Numbered from the stretch's first letter, positions 33,308 through 41,467 are shown. The stretch is 64,000 nt of DNA from JANQTF01 sp041741415 (GCA_041741415.1 JBGSKC010000021.1:238609-302608), one strand, 5' to 3'. Translations and numbers: made by a program. Notes: generated by a model not told the origin, from the sequence alone.

Positions 33308-34258
33308 ATGAGCCTTCTTCGCGATGTTTTCACGCGAGCGCTTCGCCGCAGTCCGGTAGCTGGCTTTCTGCTAGCCATTATCCTGTTTCTGGCAGCGCAG
33401 ATGCTGCTGGCAGGACTGGTGATGCCGCTGTTGGGCTGGGCATTTGACCTGGACCGCAGCCAGCTGATCAAAATCGTTGATGGCCAATTTGACGTGGACC
33501 CATCGGCAAAGGTATTTTTTCAACTCCTTCAACTACTCAACCAGTTGCTGGTGTGGGGCCTGCCGGCTGTGCTTCTCGCCAGTTGGCTGGGAAAGCCCGC
33601 CGAGGTGCTTCAGCTTCGCCTGCCACGCCCCGTTTGGATCCCCCTGCTGGCAGGGCTGGTGATGCTCGTGGCGCTTCCTCTTGTGCAATGGACTTTTTTG
33701 CCTGCCAACAGTATTCAGCTGCCGACCGCCCTCAAAACGCTGGAAGAAGCCATGCTGGACCAGGAAAACAGGGTTCAGCGGGCACTGATGGGATTGTTTA
33801 CCAATGGAGGCGTCGCGAGCCTGCCTGTTCATCTGCTGGTGTTTGCTATCATGCCAGGGCTTTGCGAAGAGCTATTTTTCAGGGGCTTTCTGCTGGCGCA
33901 TGCCCGCCGCCACTGGAATCCACATGTGGCCGTTTGGGTGGTAGCCTTATTGTTTAGCCTGATTCACTTTCAGGTACTCGGCTTCTTTTCCCGTTTGCTT
34001 CTGGGTGGCTTGCTTGGCTATTTTGTGGTGTATGGAGGCAGCCTTTGGTCGGCGGTGGTGGCCCACACCATCTTCAACGGTGTTGCCGTGGCAGCCACGG
34101 TGCTGGCATCTGAATCACTTGACAAAACCATGCCGCTGCCAGAAGAAGCAAGACCAGTATGGTACCTGGCACTCGCCTCTGGCCTGCTAACGGCTTTTTT
34201 GATGAATCGCTACCGCGACGCTGCAGAGACAGCCGAGCCAATCTCCCCGTCCTCATGA
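33308..34258 (+). CDS. CPBP-family intramembrane glutamic endopeptidase
   Basis: The 316-residue polytopic membrane protein carries the CPBP motifs in order: EELFFRG (EExxxR, about residue 195), LIHFQVLGFFSRLLLGGLLGYF (second-motif His) and VAHTIFNG (HxxxN/D). These form the Rce1-like catalytic site inside the membrane. Eight or so helices are visible from LLAIILFLAAQMLLAGLVM onward. Its stop overlaps the cdsA start by 4 bp, so both are translated from one message. Substrate unknown. Confidence 0.92.
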   Translation: MSLLRDVFTRALRRSPVAGFLLAIILFLAAQMLLAGLVMPLLGWAFDLDRSQLIKIVDGQFDVDPSAKVFFQLLQLLNQLLVWGLPAVLLASWLGKPAEVLQLRLPRPVWIPLLAGLVMLVALPLVQWTFLPANSIQLPTALKTLEEAMLDQENRVQRALMGLFTNGGVASLPVHLLVFAIMPGLCEELFFRGFLLAHARRHWNPHVAVWVVALLFSLIHFQVLGFFSRLLLGGLLGYFVVYGGSLWSAVVAHTIFNGVAVAATVLASESLDKTMPLPEEARPVWYLALASGLLTAFLMNRYRDAAETAEPISPSS

Positions 34259-35073
34259 AGAACAACCTCGTTGCCCGCATTCTTACTGGCCTCATTGCAG
34301 GCAGCCTGGCCATCACCGTGATTGTGTCGTCTGCCTATGGCTTCTGGCTGTTTTGTGCCCTGATCTCGCTGCTGGGTTTGCGGGAACTGTTGAAAACAGG
34401 CAGCGTGACCGATCCCTTGCTCACGGGGGTGGTACTGGGTTGGGGAGTATTGGTGTGGGTCAGCCAGTTGCCGTTGCTCGCGGGATGGGACACAAGCCTG
34501 CCTGGTCCATTGTTTCTGGCGCTGTGCTGGCTGCCGCTGGCTGCCATAACGGCATTGTTTCGCCCTGAAATATCCGACCCGATTCGCGACCTTGGGGTGG
34601 TGGCCCTTGGCCTGTTGTATGTGTATTTGCCCTTTCACCTGTTCTTTCACCTGGCCTCCCCCGGCAGCGAGCCGGAATACCAGTGGCAAATGGCTCTGGG
34701 CATTTTGCTGCTGATCTGGACGTTGGATACGATGGCATATTTTGTGGGCAGGTGGCTGGGCAAACGACCGCTGTTTCCGAGGGTTAGCCCGAAAAAAACC
34801 TGGGAAGGCAGCGTGGGAGGAGCATTATTTTGCCTGGCAGTTGGGTTCGGGCTGGAGCAGTGGATGGCAGAGGTGACCTGGAACTGGGTGATTGCCGCAG
34901 CCGTGGTGGCGGTTGTTGCACAGTTGGGAGATTTGGTCGAATCGATGATGAAGCGCAGCGTAAATCTCAAAGATTCGGGCAACCTGTTGCCGGGCCATGG
35001 CGGCATTCTCGACCGCTTCGACGGCTTTTTTCTGGCCCTTCCCTTTCTGTTCCTGTATTGGGAAACATGGTGA
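34255..35073 (+). CDS. cdsA: phosphatidate cytidylyltransferase
   Basis: The start at ATG 34255 (MKNNLVARILTGLIAGSLAI) overlaps the stop of the upstream protease gene as ATGA, giving 272 residues. The CdsA signature is complete: PRVSPKKTWEGSVGG near residue 180 and the C-terminal GDLVESMMKRSVNLKDSGNLLPGHGGILDRFDGF. The enzyme makes CDP-diacylglycerol from phosphatidic acid and CTP, the branch point of phospholipid synthesis. About eight membrane helices. Confidence 0.96.
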   Translation: MKNNLVARILTGLIAGSLAITVIVSSAYGFWLFCALISLLGLRELLKTGSVTDPLLTGVVLGWGVLVWVSQLPLLAGWDTSLPGPLFLALCWLPLAAITALFRPEISDPIRDLGVVALGLLYVYLPFHLFFHLASPGSEPEYQWQMALGILLLIWTLDTMAYFVGRWLGKRPLFPRVSPKKTWEGSVGGALFCLAVGFGLEQWMAEVTWNWVIAAAVVAVVAQLGDLVESMMKRSVNLKDSGNLLPGHGGILDRFDGFFLALPFLFLYWETW

Positions 35074-35128
35074 ATTAAGAAAATATCATTATTCCGGGCG
35101 TCTTGTTAAATGTTTGATCGAGAAAGAG

Positions 35129-35157
35129 TTGGGGTTTGGAAATCCAATTTACCTTTT
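35129..35157 (+). promoter_or_regulatory. candidate promoter of glutamate dehydrogenase (TTG-N18-TACCTTTT)
   Basis: TTG at 35129-35131 and TACCTTTT at 35150-35157 have nearly the spacing and sequence of Bacteroidota -33/-7 elements. A leader of about 70 nt would result. By-eye prediction only. Confidence 0.35.
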
Positions 35158-35233
35158 CCACATTTGAAGGATCATTCGGCCCCATTTTCGGCCCGATTAG
35201 CAAATTTTCAACAAGTAACTGTATAAAAATCAT

Positions 35234-36496
35234 ATGGCAGAAGTACAGGCCACCTCGGCCCACAGGCCCAGCGCCAACGACTCTCTCATGGTACGCTTCA
35301 ATGAAGCAGCCAATCTGATCAACCTCGATCAACGCTACCGCGACGTTATCTCTGCACCCGAAAAAGTAATCATCGTTCACCTGCCGGTTAAGCTCGACGA
35401 CGGCACTACCCGGGTGTTTGAAGGTTATCGGGTTATTCACTCCACGGTACTCGGCCCCTCCAAAGGTGGTATCCGCTTCGCTCCCTTCGTGGACCTCGAC
35501 GAAGTGAAGGCCCTCGCCGGCTGGATGACCTTCAAGTGTGCGCTGGTTGGGCTCCCTTATGGCGGTGCCAAAGGCGGCATTACCCTGAACCCCAAAATCC
35601 GATCCGTTGACGAGCTCGAGCGCATTACCCGCGCCTATACCCGCATGCTCAAAGACGTTTTCGGCGAAGACTCCGACATCCCCGCACCGGACATGGGCAC
35701 GAGCGGCCGGGAAATGGCCTGGATTTTCCACGAATACAGCCGGATCTACGGCTACACACCTGGTGTAGTAACGGGCAAGCCACTCCACCTCGGTGGTTCG
35801 AAAGGCCGCGTGCCTGCCACTGGCTGGGGCGTCATGCTCAACACCATGCTCGCCATCGAGAAGCTCGGCAAAAAGCCGGAGGAATGCACTGTGGCCGTTC
35901 AGGGCTTCGGCAACGTGGGAAGCTGGGCCGCCAAGCTTCTTTCCGATCAGGGCCTCAAAGTGATTGCTGTGAGCGACCACACCGGCGGCCACTTCGATCC
36001 CAGCGGCATCAACGTGCGGGAAGCAGTGAATTGGCTCAAGAAAAACGGAACCCTCGAAGGCTTTGAAGGAACCCGCATTTCCAATGAAGATGTGCTGTCT
36101 CTCGATGTGGATGTGCTGGTGCCTGCTGCTATCGAAAACGTGATCACCGAGGAAAATGCTGCTGGTGTTCGCGCCAAGCTGATTGTGGAAGGTGCCAACG
36201 GGCCTATTTCCTCCACTGCCGACCACATCCTGGATGCTAACGGGGTGGTCATCATCCCCGACATCCTGGCCAACTCTGGCGGGGTGGTGGTTTCCTATTT
36301 CGAATGGGTCCAAAACCGCCGCGGGCACTATTATTCAGAAGAAGAAATTCGCGACAAAACCGCTCCCATCCTCACCGATGCCTTTGACCGGGTGTGGGCT
36401 ACCCACGAAAAATATGGTTGCTCCCTCCGGATCGCCGCCTACATTGAAGCCATTCAACGCGTGGCAACAGGGATTGACCTGGAAGGCAACTTCTAG
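35234..36496 (+). CDS. gdhA: glutamate dehydrogenase (Glu/Leu/Phe/Val dehydrogenase family)
   Basis: The 420-residue protein has the family landmarks: KGGIRFAPFVDLDEVKALAGWMTFK, the substrate-binding VGLPYGGAKGGI with catalytic Lys, IPAPDMGTSGREMAWI, the dinucleotide motif VAVQGFGNVGSWAA, and the C-terminal NSGGVVVSYFEWVQNR. It interconverts glutamate and 2-oxoglutarate with ammonium. The acidic residue after the second strand (AVSDHTGG) does not clearly decide NAD versus NADP. Single gene with its own promoter candidate and a downstream hairpin. Confidence 0.95.
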   Translation: MAEVQATSAHRPSANDSLMVRFNEAANLINLDQRYRDVISAPEKVIIVHLPVKLDDGTTRVFEGYRVIHSTVLGPSKGGIRFAPFVDLDEVKALAGWMTFKCALVGLPYGGAKGGITLNPKIRSVDELERITRAYTRMLKDVFGEDSDIPAPDMGTSGREMAWIFHEYSRIYGYTPGVVTGKPLHLGGSKGRVPATGWGVMLNTMLAIEKLGKKPEECTVAVQGFGNVGSWAAKLLSDQGLKVIAVSDHTGGHFDPSGINVREAVNWLKKNGTLEGFEGTRISNEDVLSLDVDVLVPAAIENVITEENAAGVRAKLIVEGANGPISSTADHILDANGVVIIPDILANSGGVVVSYFEWVQNRRGHYYSEEEIRDKTAPILTDAFDRVWATHEKYGCSLRIAAYIEAIQRVATGIDLEGNF

Positions 36497-36548
36497 CCTG
36501 CTGCACCCACAGGGGGCCGTAGCTCCGCATTGATATTGGCCAATAACA

Positions 36549-36583
36549 AAACGCCAGGGATCCTTTCGGAATTCCTGGCGTTG
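36549..36583. terminator. hairpin between convergent gdhA and anti-sigma genes
   Basis: AACGCCAGG pairs with CCTGGCGTT and the inner bases extend the stem. The minus strand continues GTTTTGTTATT, a weak T-rich tail, so it may serve the minus-strand operon ending at 36746 as well as gdhA. Confidence 0.6.
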
Positions 36584-36745
36584 CTGGTAAATAGCGGCAA
36601 GAACAAGGCAGTGATACAATTAACGGGAGAACAAAATGGCGGCTGAGGGATGGAAAAAAGGCTTTATATACGGCTTTATAAACGAATGCTATCAGGATCG
36701 GGTGCTATGGAAAAATCATCATCAGGGCCGGTTACTGGTTGTGGT

Positions 36746-37573
36746 TCAGTCCCATGCATCCAGGATCTTCTGAGCTTCTGCCCGGTGCGTTCCCGGTATG
36801 GACGCGATGGTTTTGAAGGCTTCTCTGGCTGCCGCTTCATTGCCAGCTTTCCAGTATGCCCAGGCAAGGTACCATTGGGCGTCGTAGCTGTAGGTGCTGG
36901 CGGATCCCTGAACGATTTTGTTGAGCTGGGTGGCGGCGTCGGCAGCGCGATCGGAGAAGAGATGGCTCAGGCCTAGGTACATGGTGGCGGTAATCCGTTC
37001 GTCTTCACTCAGGTCGCTGGCGTGGACAATGTCGGTCAGAATGCGGGCGGCGAGGGCATACTCTGCATTTTGGTAGGTAGCCAGGCCTCGTTCCAGCAAT
37101 TCGGCGGCAGTGGGTCCCTGGCCCCGGAGGAGGGTAGGAGGATAGGGCTTCAGGTAAATGCCAGACATTTCCTCATACAAACTCTGCTGCTGCTGCTGCA
37201 AAAAGAAATATCCGGTAGGCAGCATGAGCAAAAGAATAACGGCAGCCATTCGCCATGCGGAGGCAGGCATTCCGAAGAGGGGTTTCACCCTGGCCCCGGA
37301 ATGGTTGAGTTCTGGTGCGGCCGTGGCAGCGGCATGGGGAGCCCAGATAGCTTCGGTGGCTGCTTCGCGGAAAGCCATGGCCTTATCGCGGGTACCTGGG
37401 TCGGAGCGGAGACTCAGGTCCAGGGATTCCAGCACATCGATCCACTCGGGTTCATTGGCCAGGATGACGTCCACTTCCGCGGCTTGCGCTTCTGTGAGTT
37501 TTCCTTCCAGGTAGTCCAACAGCTTTTCGAGGGTGAGGGTGGGCGCCTGTGGAGATGCTTTGAGATCTTTCAT
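36746..37573 (-). CDS. membrane-anchored TPR protein, putative anti-sigma partner
   Basis: Start at the ATG with complement 37571-37573 (MKDLKASPQAPTLTLEKLLDYLEGKLT), 275 residues. The N-terminus has a short zinc-less anti-sigma-like segment ('LLDYLEGKLTEAQAAEVD...EPEW') similar to those of anti-sigma/FecR-type regulators. One membrane helix follows (AAVILLLMLPTGYFFL, about residues 108-123). The rest is a TPR-like periplasmic part (LLERGLATYQNAEYALAARIL, TATMYLGLSHLF, AQWYLAWAYWKAGNEAAAREAF). It starts 4 bp after the sigma factor gene, which strongly suggests a sigma/anti-sigma pair; direct evidence is lacking. Confidence 0.78.
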   Translation of the reverse strand: MKDLKASPQAPTLTLEKLLDYLEGKLTEAQAAEVDVILANEPEWIDVLESLDLSLRSDPGTRDKAMAFREAATEAIWAPHAAATAAPELNHSGARVKPLFGMPASAWRMAAVILLLMLPTGYFFLQQQQQSLYEEMSGIYLKPYPPTLLRGQGPTAAELLERGLATYQNAEYALAARILTDIVHASDLSEDERITATMYLGLSHLFSDRAADAATQLNKIVQGSASTYSYDAQWYLAWAYWKAGNEAAAREAFKTIASIPGTHRAEAQKILDAWD

Positions 37574-37577
37574 GTTG

Positions 37578-38180
37578 TTAGGATGCTTGGAGATAGTCAG
37601 AAAATTCGCCGCTGAGCCCATTCTTCAGTTTTTGAACGGCTCGCTCGCGAAGCCCACGGACCTGATTGAATGACCAACCTGTTGCGATCATGATGTCTTT
37701 GTAGCTCATGTCCTCAAAGTAGATCATCTTCACGATGGCCTGCTCCTTATCTGAAAGGCAGGAAGCCAGCGCTTCATGTAAGTGGGTGTTGTCCAGTTGA
37801 AAATCGGTCTTGTGTTCCGACCATTCGATCTCTTCCTTCAGGGTAAGCCGATACTGTTCCTGAACCTGCTTTTTGCGAATTTCATCGAGAAGGAGGTTTT
37901 TGGTAACCATACAAAGCCAGGCCCTTACATTTTTCACCTCGGCTTGTCCCAGCTTCTTGGTCAGCTTAAGGTACAGCTTACCAATGAAGTCACGGACTTC
38001 TTCCCTGTCTTTGAGATATCGCATGGACATCCCAACGATCAGGTCTTTGTAGCGGTCAAGCAATACCGAAATCACCTGGAGATCGGCAGTTGCCTGGTAG
38101 TGTTCTAGCAACCCGCTGTCGGTTAGCTCCTGCAAGCGAAGCACTTCCTGGCTGCGGGTGCGGCCAATAAAATCGATCAT
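37578..38180 (-). CDS. RNA polymerase sigma-70 family (ECF-like) sigma factor
   Basis: Start taken at the ATG with complement 38178-38180 (MIDFIGRTRSQEVL), 200 residues. Region 2 is visible in LLDRYKDLIVGMSMRYLKDREEVRDFIGKLYLKL and VKNVRAWLCMVTKNLLLDEIRKKQ. Region 4 is LSDKEQAIVKMIYFEDMSYKDIMIATGWSFNQVRGLRERAVQKLK. It should direct RNA polymerase to its own promoter set. The next gene, 4 bp later, encodes a membrane TPR protein that may hold it inactive. Target promoters unknown. Confidence 0.88.
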   Translation of the reverse strand: MIDFIGRTRSQEVLRLQELTDSGLLEHYQATADLQVISVLLDRYKDLIVGMSMRYLKDREEVRDFIGKLYLKLTKKLGQAEVKNVRAWLCMVTKNLLLDEIRKKQVQEQYRLTLKEEIEWSEHKTDFQLDNTHLHEALASCLSDKEQAIVKMIYFEDMSYKDIMIATGWSFNQVRGLRERAVQKLKNGLSGEFSDYLQAS

Positions 38181-38379
38181 GACAGAAAGCGGCAAAGTTG
38201 GTCGTAAAAGAGGGAAATGAGTTGAATGTAAGAAGATTACATCTTTCCGCGTCAGTCGAGTTCGTGAATGCAAGGTTACGATCCATGTTTCCAGCATTCG
38301 TTGAGTTAGACGAAGGCCGATTCCCCTTTACATGCCAGGCCGGAAACTTTTTTCACAGCCCTTGCATTCCTCCTTATTT

Positions 38380-38399
38380 CATCGCAACATTACGATCAA
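38380..38399. promoter_or_regulatory. candidate ArsR operator 1
   Basis: ATCGCAACATTACGAT has ATCG/CGAT dyad symmetry and ends 4 bp before the arsR ATG. The motif CATCGyAnnnTTACrATCAA recurs at 38761-38780 (15 of 20 bases identical), before the next gene. Confidence 0.5.
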
Positions 38400-38735
38400 A
38401 TGGGAAGCAGCAAAACAGAAGCATTTACCCTCCAGCAAGTGGAACTGGCCAATATCGCCAAGGCACTGGCCCACCCGGCCAGGATCGCCATCCTCCAATT
38501 GCTTCTCACCAGAACATCCTGCGTGTGCGGCGACATCGTCGAGGAATTACCTCTCGCCCAGGCCACTGTGTCGCAACATCTCAAAGTTCTCAAAGATGCG
38601 GGCCTGATCAAAGGCGAAATTGATCCCAGAAACAGTTGCTACTGCATTGATTTTCGGGTGTGGAACGAATTAGGGGGGCTTCTTTCTCAGTTTTTTCAGG
38701 CACCGCCAGCCAGCTCGGAAGGCCAATGCTGCTAG
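38400..38735 (+). CDS. ArsR/SmtB-family metalloregulator
   Basis: The 111-residue winged-helix repressor has the helix-turn-helix ELPLAQATVSQHLKVLKDAGLI, preceded by C41-V-C43-G-D in the alpha3 position where arsenic-sensing ArsR proteins bind As(III). It ends in a Cys-Cys pair. It is the first gene of an arsenic-type operon and presumably represses it until arsenite binds. A dyad motif immediately before its start and a second copy before the next gene are likely its operators. Confidence 0.88.
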   Translation: MGSSKTEAFTLQQVELANIAKALAHPARIAILQLLLTRTSCVCGDIVEELPLAQATVSQHLKVLKDAGLIKGEIDPRNSCYCIDFRVWNELGGLLSQFFQAPPASSEGQCC

Positions 38736-38760
38736 TTCCCACCTTTTTTTATCATTTTTC

Positions 38761-38780
38761 ATCGTATTTTTACAATCAAA
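38761..38780. promoter_or_regulatory. candidate ArsR operator 2
   Basis: ATCGTATTTTTACAAT within CATCG...ACAATCAA matches the site before arsR at 15 of 20 positions. It lies in the 51-bp gap between arsR and the DUF6428 gene, 6 bp before the latter's ATG at 38787. Confidence 0.45.
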
Positions 38781-38786
38781 CTTTTT

Positions 38787-39242
38787 ATGACCCTCACTGA
38801 ACTTCAAGTCCAGCTTCAGGAATTGGCCCAACTGCGCTTCTGGCTGCCCAATGGCACTGCTATACCTGCCCATTTCCATGTAACGGAAGTTGGGCTCGTG
38901 GATCGGCATTTTATTGATTGCGGCGGCACCGTGCGTCATGACCAAAAGCTCAACCTTCAGTTGTGGTATTCTCGTGACGTTGAGCACCGCCTGGCCCCCG
39001 CCAAGATGCTCGGTATTCTGACGAAATCGGTGGAGGCACTTTCCCTTCCCGACCTGGAAGTAGAAGCCGAATACCAGGGAGAAACCATCGGGCGATATGG
39101 CCTGCAGGCTGTGGAGGGAGGTTTTCAGCTTGTTTCTCTCCACACCGATTGTTTGGCCAAAGAATTATGCGGCGTTCCTGCAGCAGCTCTTGTGGAATCC
39201 GGTGAAACGGGTTGCTGCACCCCTGGCGGCGGTTGCTGCTAA
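38787..39242 (+). CDS. DUF6428 family protein, arsenic-operon associated
   Basis: The 151-residue protein matches DUF6428, a family found almost only behind ArsR and ArsC genes: FWLPNGTAIPAHFHVTEVG, DCGGTVRHDQKLNLQLW, DLEVEAEYQG, and TIGRYGL. The AHFHVTEVG histidines could bind metal. The extreme C-terminus is Cys-rich (CCTPGGGCC), a plausible thiol site for arsenite or a metal. Cytoplasmic. The function is not established; placement suggests help in arsenic handling. Confidence 0.85.
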   Translation: MTLTELQVQLQELAQLRFWLPNGTAIPAHFHVTEVGLVDRHFIDCGGTVRHDQKLNLQLWYSRDVEHRLAPAKMLGILTKSVEALSLPDLEVEAEYQGETIGRYGLQAVEGGFQLVSLHTDCLAKELCGVPAAALVESGETGCCTPGGGCC

Positions 39243-39282
39243 ACCGAAATAGCTTCCCATCCGAAACTAACCCCTTCTACCC

Positions 39283-39906
39283 ATGACCCTCTTTCCTGCT
39301 ATCAGCAATCATTTGCCGCAAATTGAGCTGCTGGCTGCTGATTTGCCAGCAGAGCGAATGGCTGCCCTCGACTCCCTGGGCGAAGCCATGCAGACCATGC
39401 TTGATGCTGGCAAATCGCTGTCGCTGGTGTTCATTTGCACCCACAATTCCCGCCGAAGCCACCTCGCACAGATCTGGGCCCAGGCGCTTGCAGCAGAGCT
39501 TGACATTCCTTTGACCGCCTACTCCGGTGGAACGGAAGCCACTGCATTCCATCCGAATGCGGTGAGCGCCATGAAGGAGCTCGGCTTTGAGGTGGAAATT
39601 GGGGTGCCGGGCAATAACCCGCGGTACCACGTTCGCTTTTCAGCGCAGCACCCTCCCTTGGAGCTTTGGTCCAAGCATTTTTCGGATGCGGCCAACCCTT
39701 CTTCGGAGTTCATTGCCGTGATGACCTGCGGCGAGGCGGATGAGGCCTGCCCGTTTGTACCAGGGGCAACCCGCCGCATTTCCCTTCCCTACGAAGACCC
39801 CAAAGCCAGCGACGGGACCGGTAAAGAAGCAGAAGTGTATGCTGCCCGTTCGCTACAAATCGCAAGCGAACTTCTGCTGGCTTTCCGTAGGGTTGCGGCC
39901 AACTAA
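39283..39906 (+). CDS. arsenate reductase-like low-molecular-weight phosphatase, cytoplasmic
   Basis: The 207-residue protein has the LMW-PTP P-loop C52-T-H-N-S-R-R58-S, a second Cys pair in TCGEADEACP and the DP motif in LPYEDPKASDG. The Cys spacing equals that of the three redox cysteines of thioredoxin-coupled ArsC from S. aureus. It should therefore reduce arsenate with thioredoxin, although phosphatase activity cannot be excluded. It is third in the ArsR operon, with a paralogue 59 bp downstream. Confidence 0.85.
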   Translation: MTLFPAISNHLPQIELLAADLPAERMAALDSLGEAMQTMLDAGKSLSLVFICTHNSRRSHLAQIWAQALAAELDIPLTAYSGGTEATAFHPNAVSAMKELGFEVEIGVPGNNPRYHVRFSAQHPPLELWSKHFSDAANPSSEFIAVMTCGEADEACPFVPGATRRISLPYEDPKASDGTGKEAEVYAARSLQIASELLLAFRRVAAN

Positions 39907-39964
39907 CATCCTTTTTGATTTCCAATTGTTGATTCGTTTGACACCACCCTTCAATTTTTGCCTG

Positions 39965-40714
39965 ATGATTTCGACACGACAACTCCCTATTATTCTGGTT
40001 CTGAGCCTGCTGGCAATCGGCACTGTATCGTTTCTGCCAGCGCAGGAAGCCAAATTAAACGGCAAACTCCGCAGATATGTAAAAGACCTGTCGGGAGAAT
40101 TTAGCCAGATTGACCCTGAGCGGCAGGCACAGATTCAGGACCTGGCCGATGAAATTGTGCGCGAGCAAGCCAGCGATGGCACTGCCCGGCTGTTGTTTAT
40201 TTGTACCCACAACTCGCGGCGAAGCCACATGGCACAAGCCTGGGCCACTGCTGCAGCTGCATTTTATGGGGTGGAGGGAATTGATGCCACGAGTGGTGGC
40301 ACAGAAGCAACAGCTTTCAACCCAAGGGCGGTAGCTGCATTGAAGCGGGCAGGGTTCAGGATCGTGGAGCAGCCTGGAGTTCAAACCACCAATCCTGTTT
40401 ATTTGGTGCAAATGGGCAATGGGCTTCCTTCTTTCCTGGCTTCGTCGAAAGTGTATGGCGACCCGATCAACCCGCAAAGCGATTTTTTCGCTGTCATGGT
40501 TTGTTCCGATGCGGATCGTTCCTGCCCGCTGGTAGATGGCTCAGACGGACGGTTTGCCTTGCCTTATGAGGACCCCAAATTTTATGACGACACCCCATCG
40601 GAGGAAATGCAATACGATCTTCGCTGCCGCCAAATCGCCAGAGAAATGTTTTTTCTAATGGAGCAGGTGAAGAGAAAAAATGTGGTTGCCATAGAACGGT
40701 CGGCTGGCAATTGA
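39965..40714 (+). CDS. arsenate reductase-like phosphatase with a signal peptide
   Basis: The ATG at 39965 gives 249 residues starting with an apparent Sec signal (LPIILVLSLLAIGTVSFLPAQ). The rest parallels the preceding gene: P-loop C80-T-H-N-S-R-R86-S, redox pair in VCSDADRSCP and DP in LPYEDPKFYDD. All three catalytic cysteines are kept. A cell-envelope arsenate reductase would be surprising because reductant is normally cytoplasmic, so either it has a periplasmic thioredoxin partner or it is a secreted phosphatase. No arsenite pump gene follows. Confidence 0.82.
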   Translation: MISTRQLPIILVLSLLAIGTVSFLPAQEAKLNGKLRRYVKDLSGEFSQIDPERQAQIQDLADEIVREQASDGTARLLFICTHNSRRSHMAQAWATAAAAFYGVEGIDATSGGTEATAFNPRAVAALKRAGFRIVEQPGVQTTNPVYLVQMGNGLPSFLASSKVYGDPINPQSDFFAVMVCSDADRSCPLVDGSDGRFALPYEDPKFYDDTPSEEMQYDLRCRQIAREMFFLMEQVKRKNVVAIERSAGN

Positions 40715-40729
40715 ATGAAAGAACGGTGA

Positions 40730-40848
40730 TTGCGGGAGGAAATCCCCGATGAGGCCCTTCCAGCGGGTGTCTTTGGAAACTCGCATACCCAAACCTCGCA
40801 GGAAGGGCTCAGCAGAAAAAACACGTTTTTCGGGATTTGCTCAAAAAC
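40730..40848. repeat. 119-bp direct repeat, copy 1: 5' end of an Rpn-type gene (relic)
   Basis: It matches 41328-41445 over almost its whole length (shared blocks gatgaggcccttccag, gggtgtctt, cccaaacctcgc, gatttgctcaa). On the minus strand it contains the start MRVSKDTRWKGLIGDF, the N-terminus of Rpn/PD-(D/E)XK transposase-like proteins, and then runs into unrelated sequence. Confidence 0.8.
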
Positions 40849-40869
40849 AGCTCTGAAAAAATCCGTGAT

Positions 40870-41292
40870 TCAGTGAGAATGTACATTTCCGTTGCCATTC
40901 TGGCTGGCGAGCAGCTCACGAACCTCCTCAATTCCCGGCACTTCGCCCCTCCGGATGCGCTCCACCCAGGCCAGCGGAAGCTGGAAAGTGGTGGCAAGGT
41001 CTTCATTACTCGTAATGGTGATCATGGAGCTGAGCAGCAACGATACCAGCATTTTGATCCGGCCCAGGATTTCGCCTTCCTGCTTTCCTTCCTGCAAACC
41101 GAGCTCTTTTCCCCTGCTCAAGCCTTCACCCAGGCCAAGTTCTTTGCCTTTCTCCAGTCCGTCTTTTCGCCCGGAGCGGAAGCCCTGCTTGTAGGCCTGC
41201 TCATTGATCTCGTCCTGAATTCGCTCGAGGATTCCCATAGGTTCCTTAGTTTGTGTTAGTTGGATGATGCTTTGTTCAAAAGTAGCATTCAT
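40870..41292 (-). CDS. C-terminal remnant of an Rpn/PD-(D/E)XK-family protein
   Basis: The 140-residue frame has the tail typical of Rpn-family recombination-promoting nucleases: repeated charged Gly turns (KQGFRSGRKDGLEKGKELGLGEGLSRGKELG) and a helical end LLLSSMITITSNEDLATTFQLPLAWVERIRRGEVPG. The nuclease core of ~200 residues is missing. The ATG overlaps the stop of a 31-residue upstream frame that begins like a complete family member, so the gene appears to have lost its middle and shifted frame. It may no longer be functional. Confidence 0.6.
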   Translation of the reverse strand: MNATFEQSIIQLTQTKEPMGILERIQDEINEQAYKQGFRSGRKDGLEKGKELGLGEGLSRGKELGLQEGKQEGEILGRIKMLVSLLLSSMITITSNEDLATTFQLPLAWVERIRRGEVPGIEEVRELLASQNGNGNVHSH

Positions 41293-41384
41293 TTTCCGGT
41301 TTGAAAAGCGGAGGTAAACGCCACCAGTTGCGGGAAGAAGTCCTCGATGAGGCCCTTCCAGAGGGTGTCTTTTGAAATTCTCAT
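41289..41384 (-). pseudogene. N-terminal fragment of the Rpn-family gene
   Basis: The minus-strand frame starting at 41384 reads MRISKDTLWKGLIEDFF and stops after 31 codons at TGA, which overlaps the ATG of the following 140-codon frame. 'SKDTLWKGIIEDLF' is the usual beginning of this family in Bacteroidota. Everything between this and the C-terminal tail has been deleted. Confidence 0.7.
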
Positions 41385-41445
41385 GCCCAAACCTCGCTGG
41401 AAGGGTTCAGGAGAAAAAACGCGTTTTGGGGGATTTGCTCAACAA
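41328..41445. repeat. 119-bp direct repeat, copy 2
   Basis: Second copy of the repeat at 40730-40848. It includes the first codons of the Rpn-type relic and about 60 bp upstream of its ATG, so the gene's promoter region is duplicated too. Confidence 0.8.
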
Positions 41446-41467
41446 CGCACCGGGCAAAAATTGCTCT

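Noticed and set aside
35075..36328. 417-codon open frame on the minus strand
   Set aside because: Antisense to gdhA, no domain similarity.
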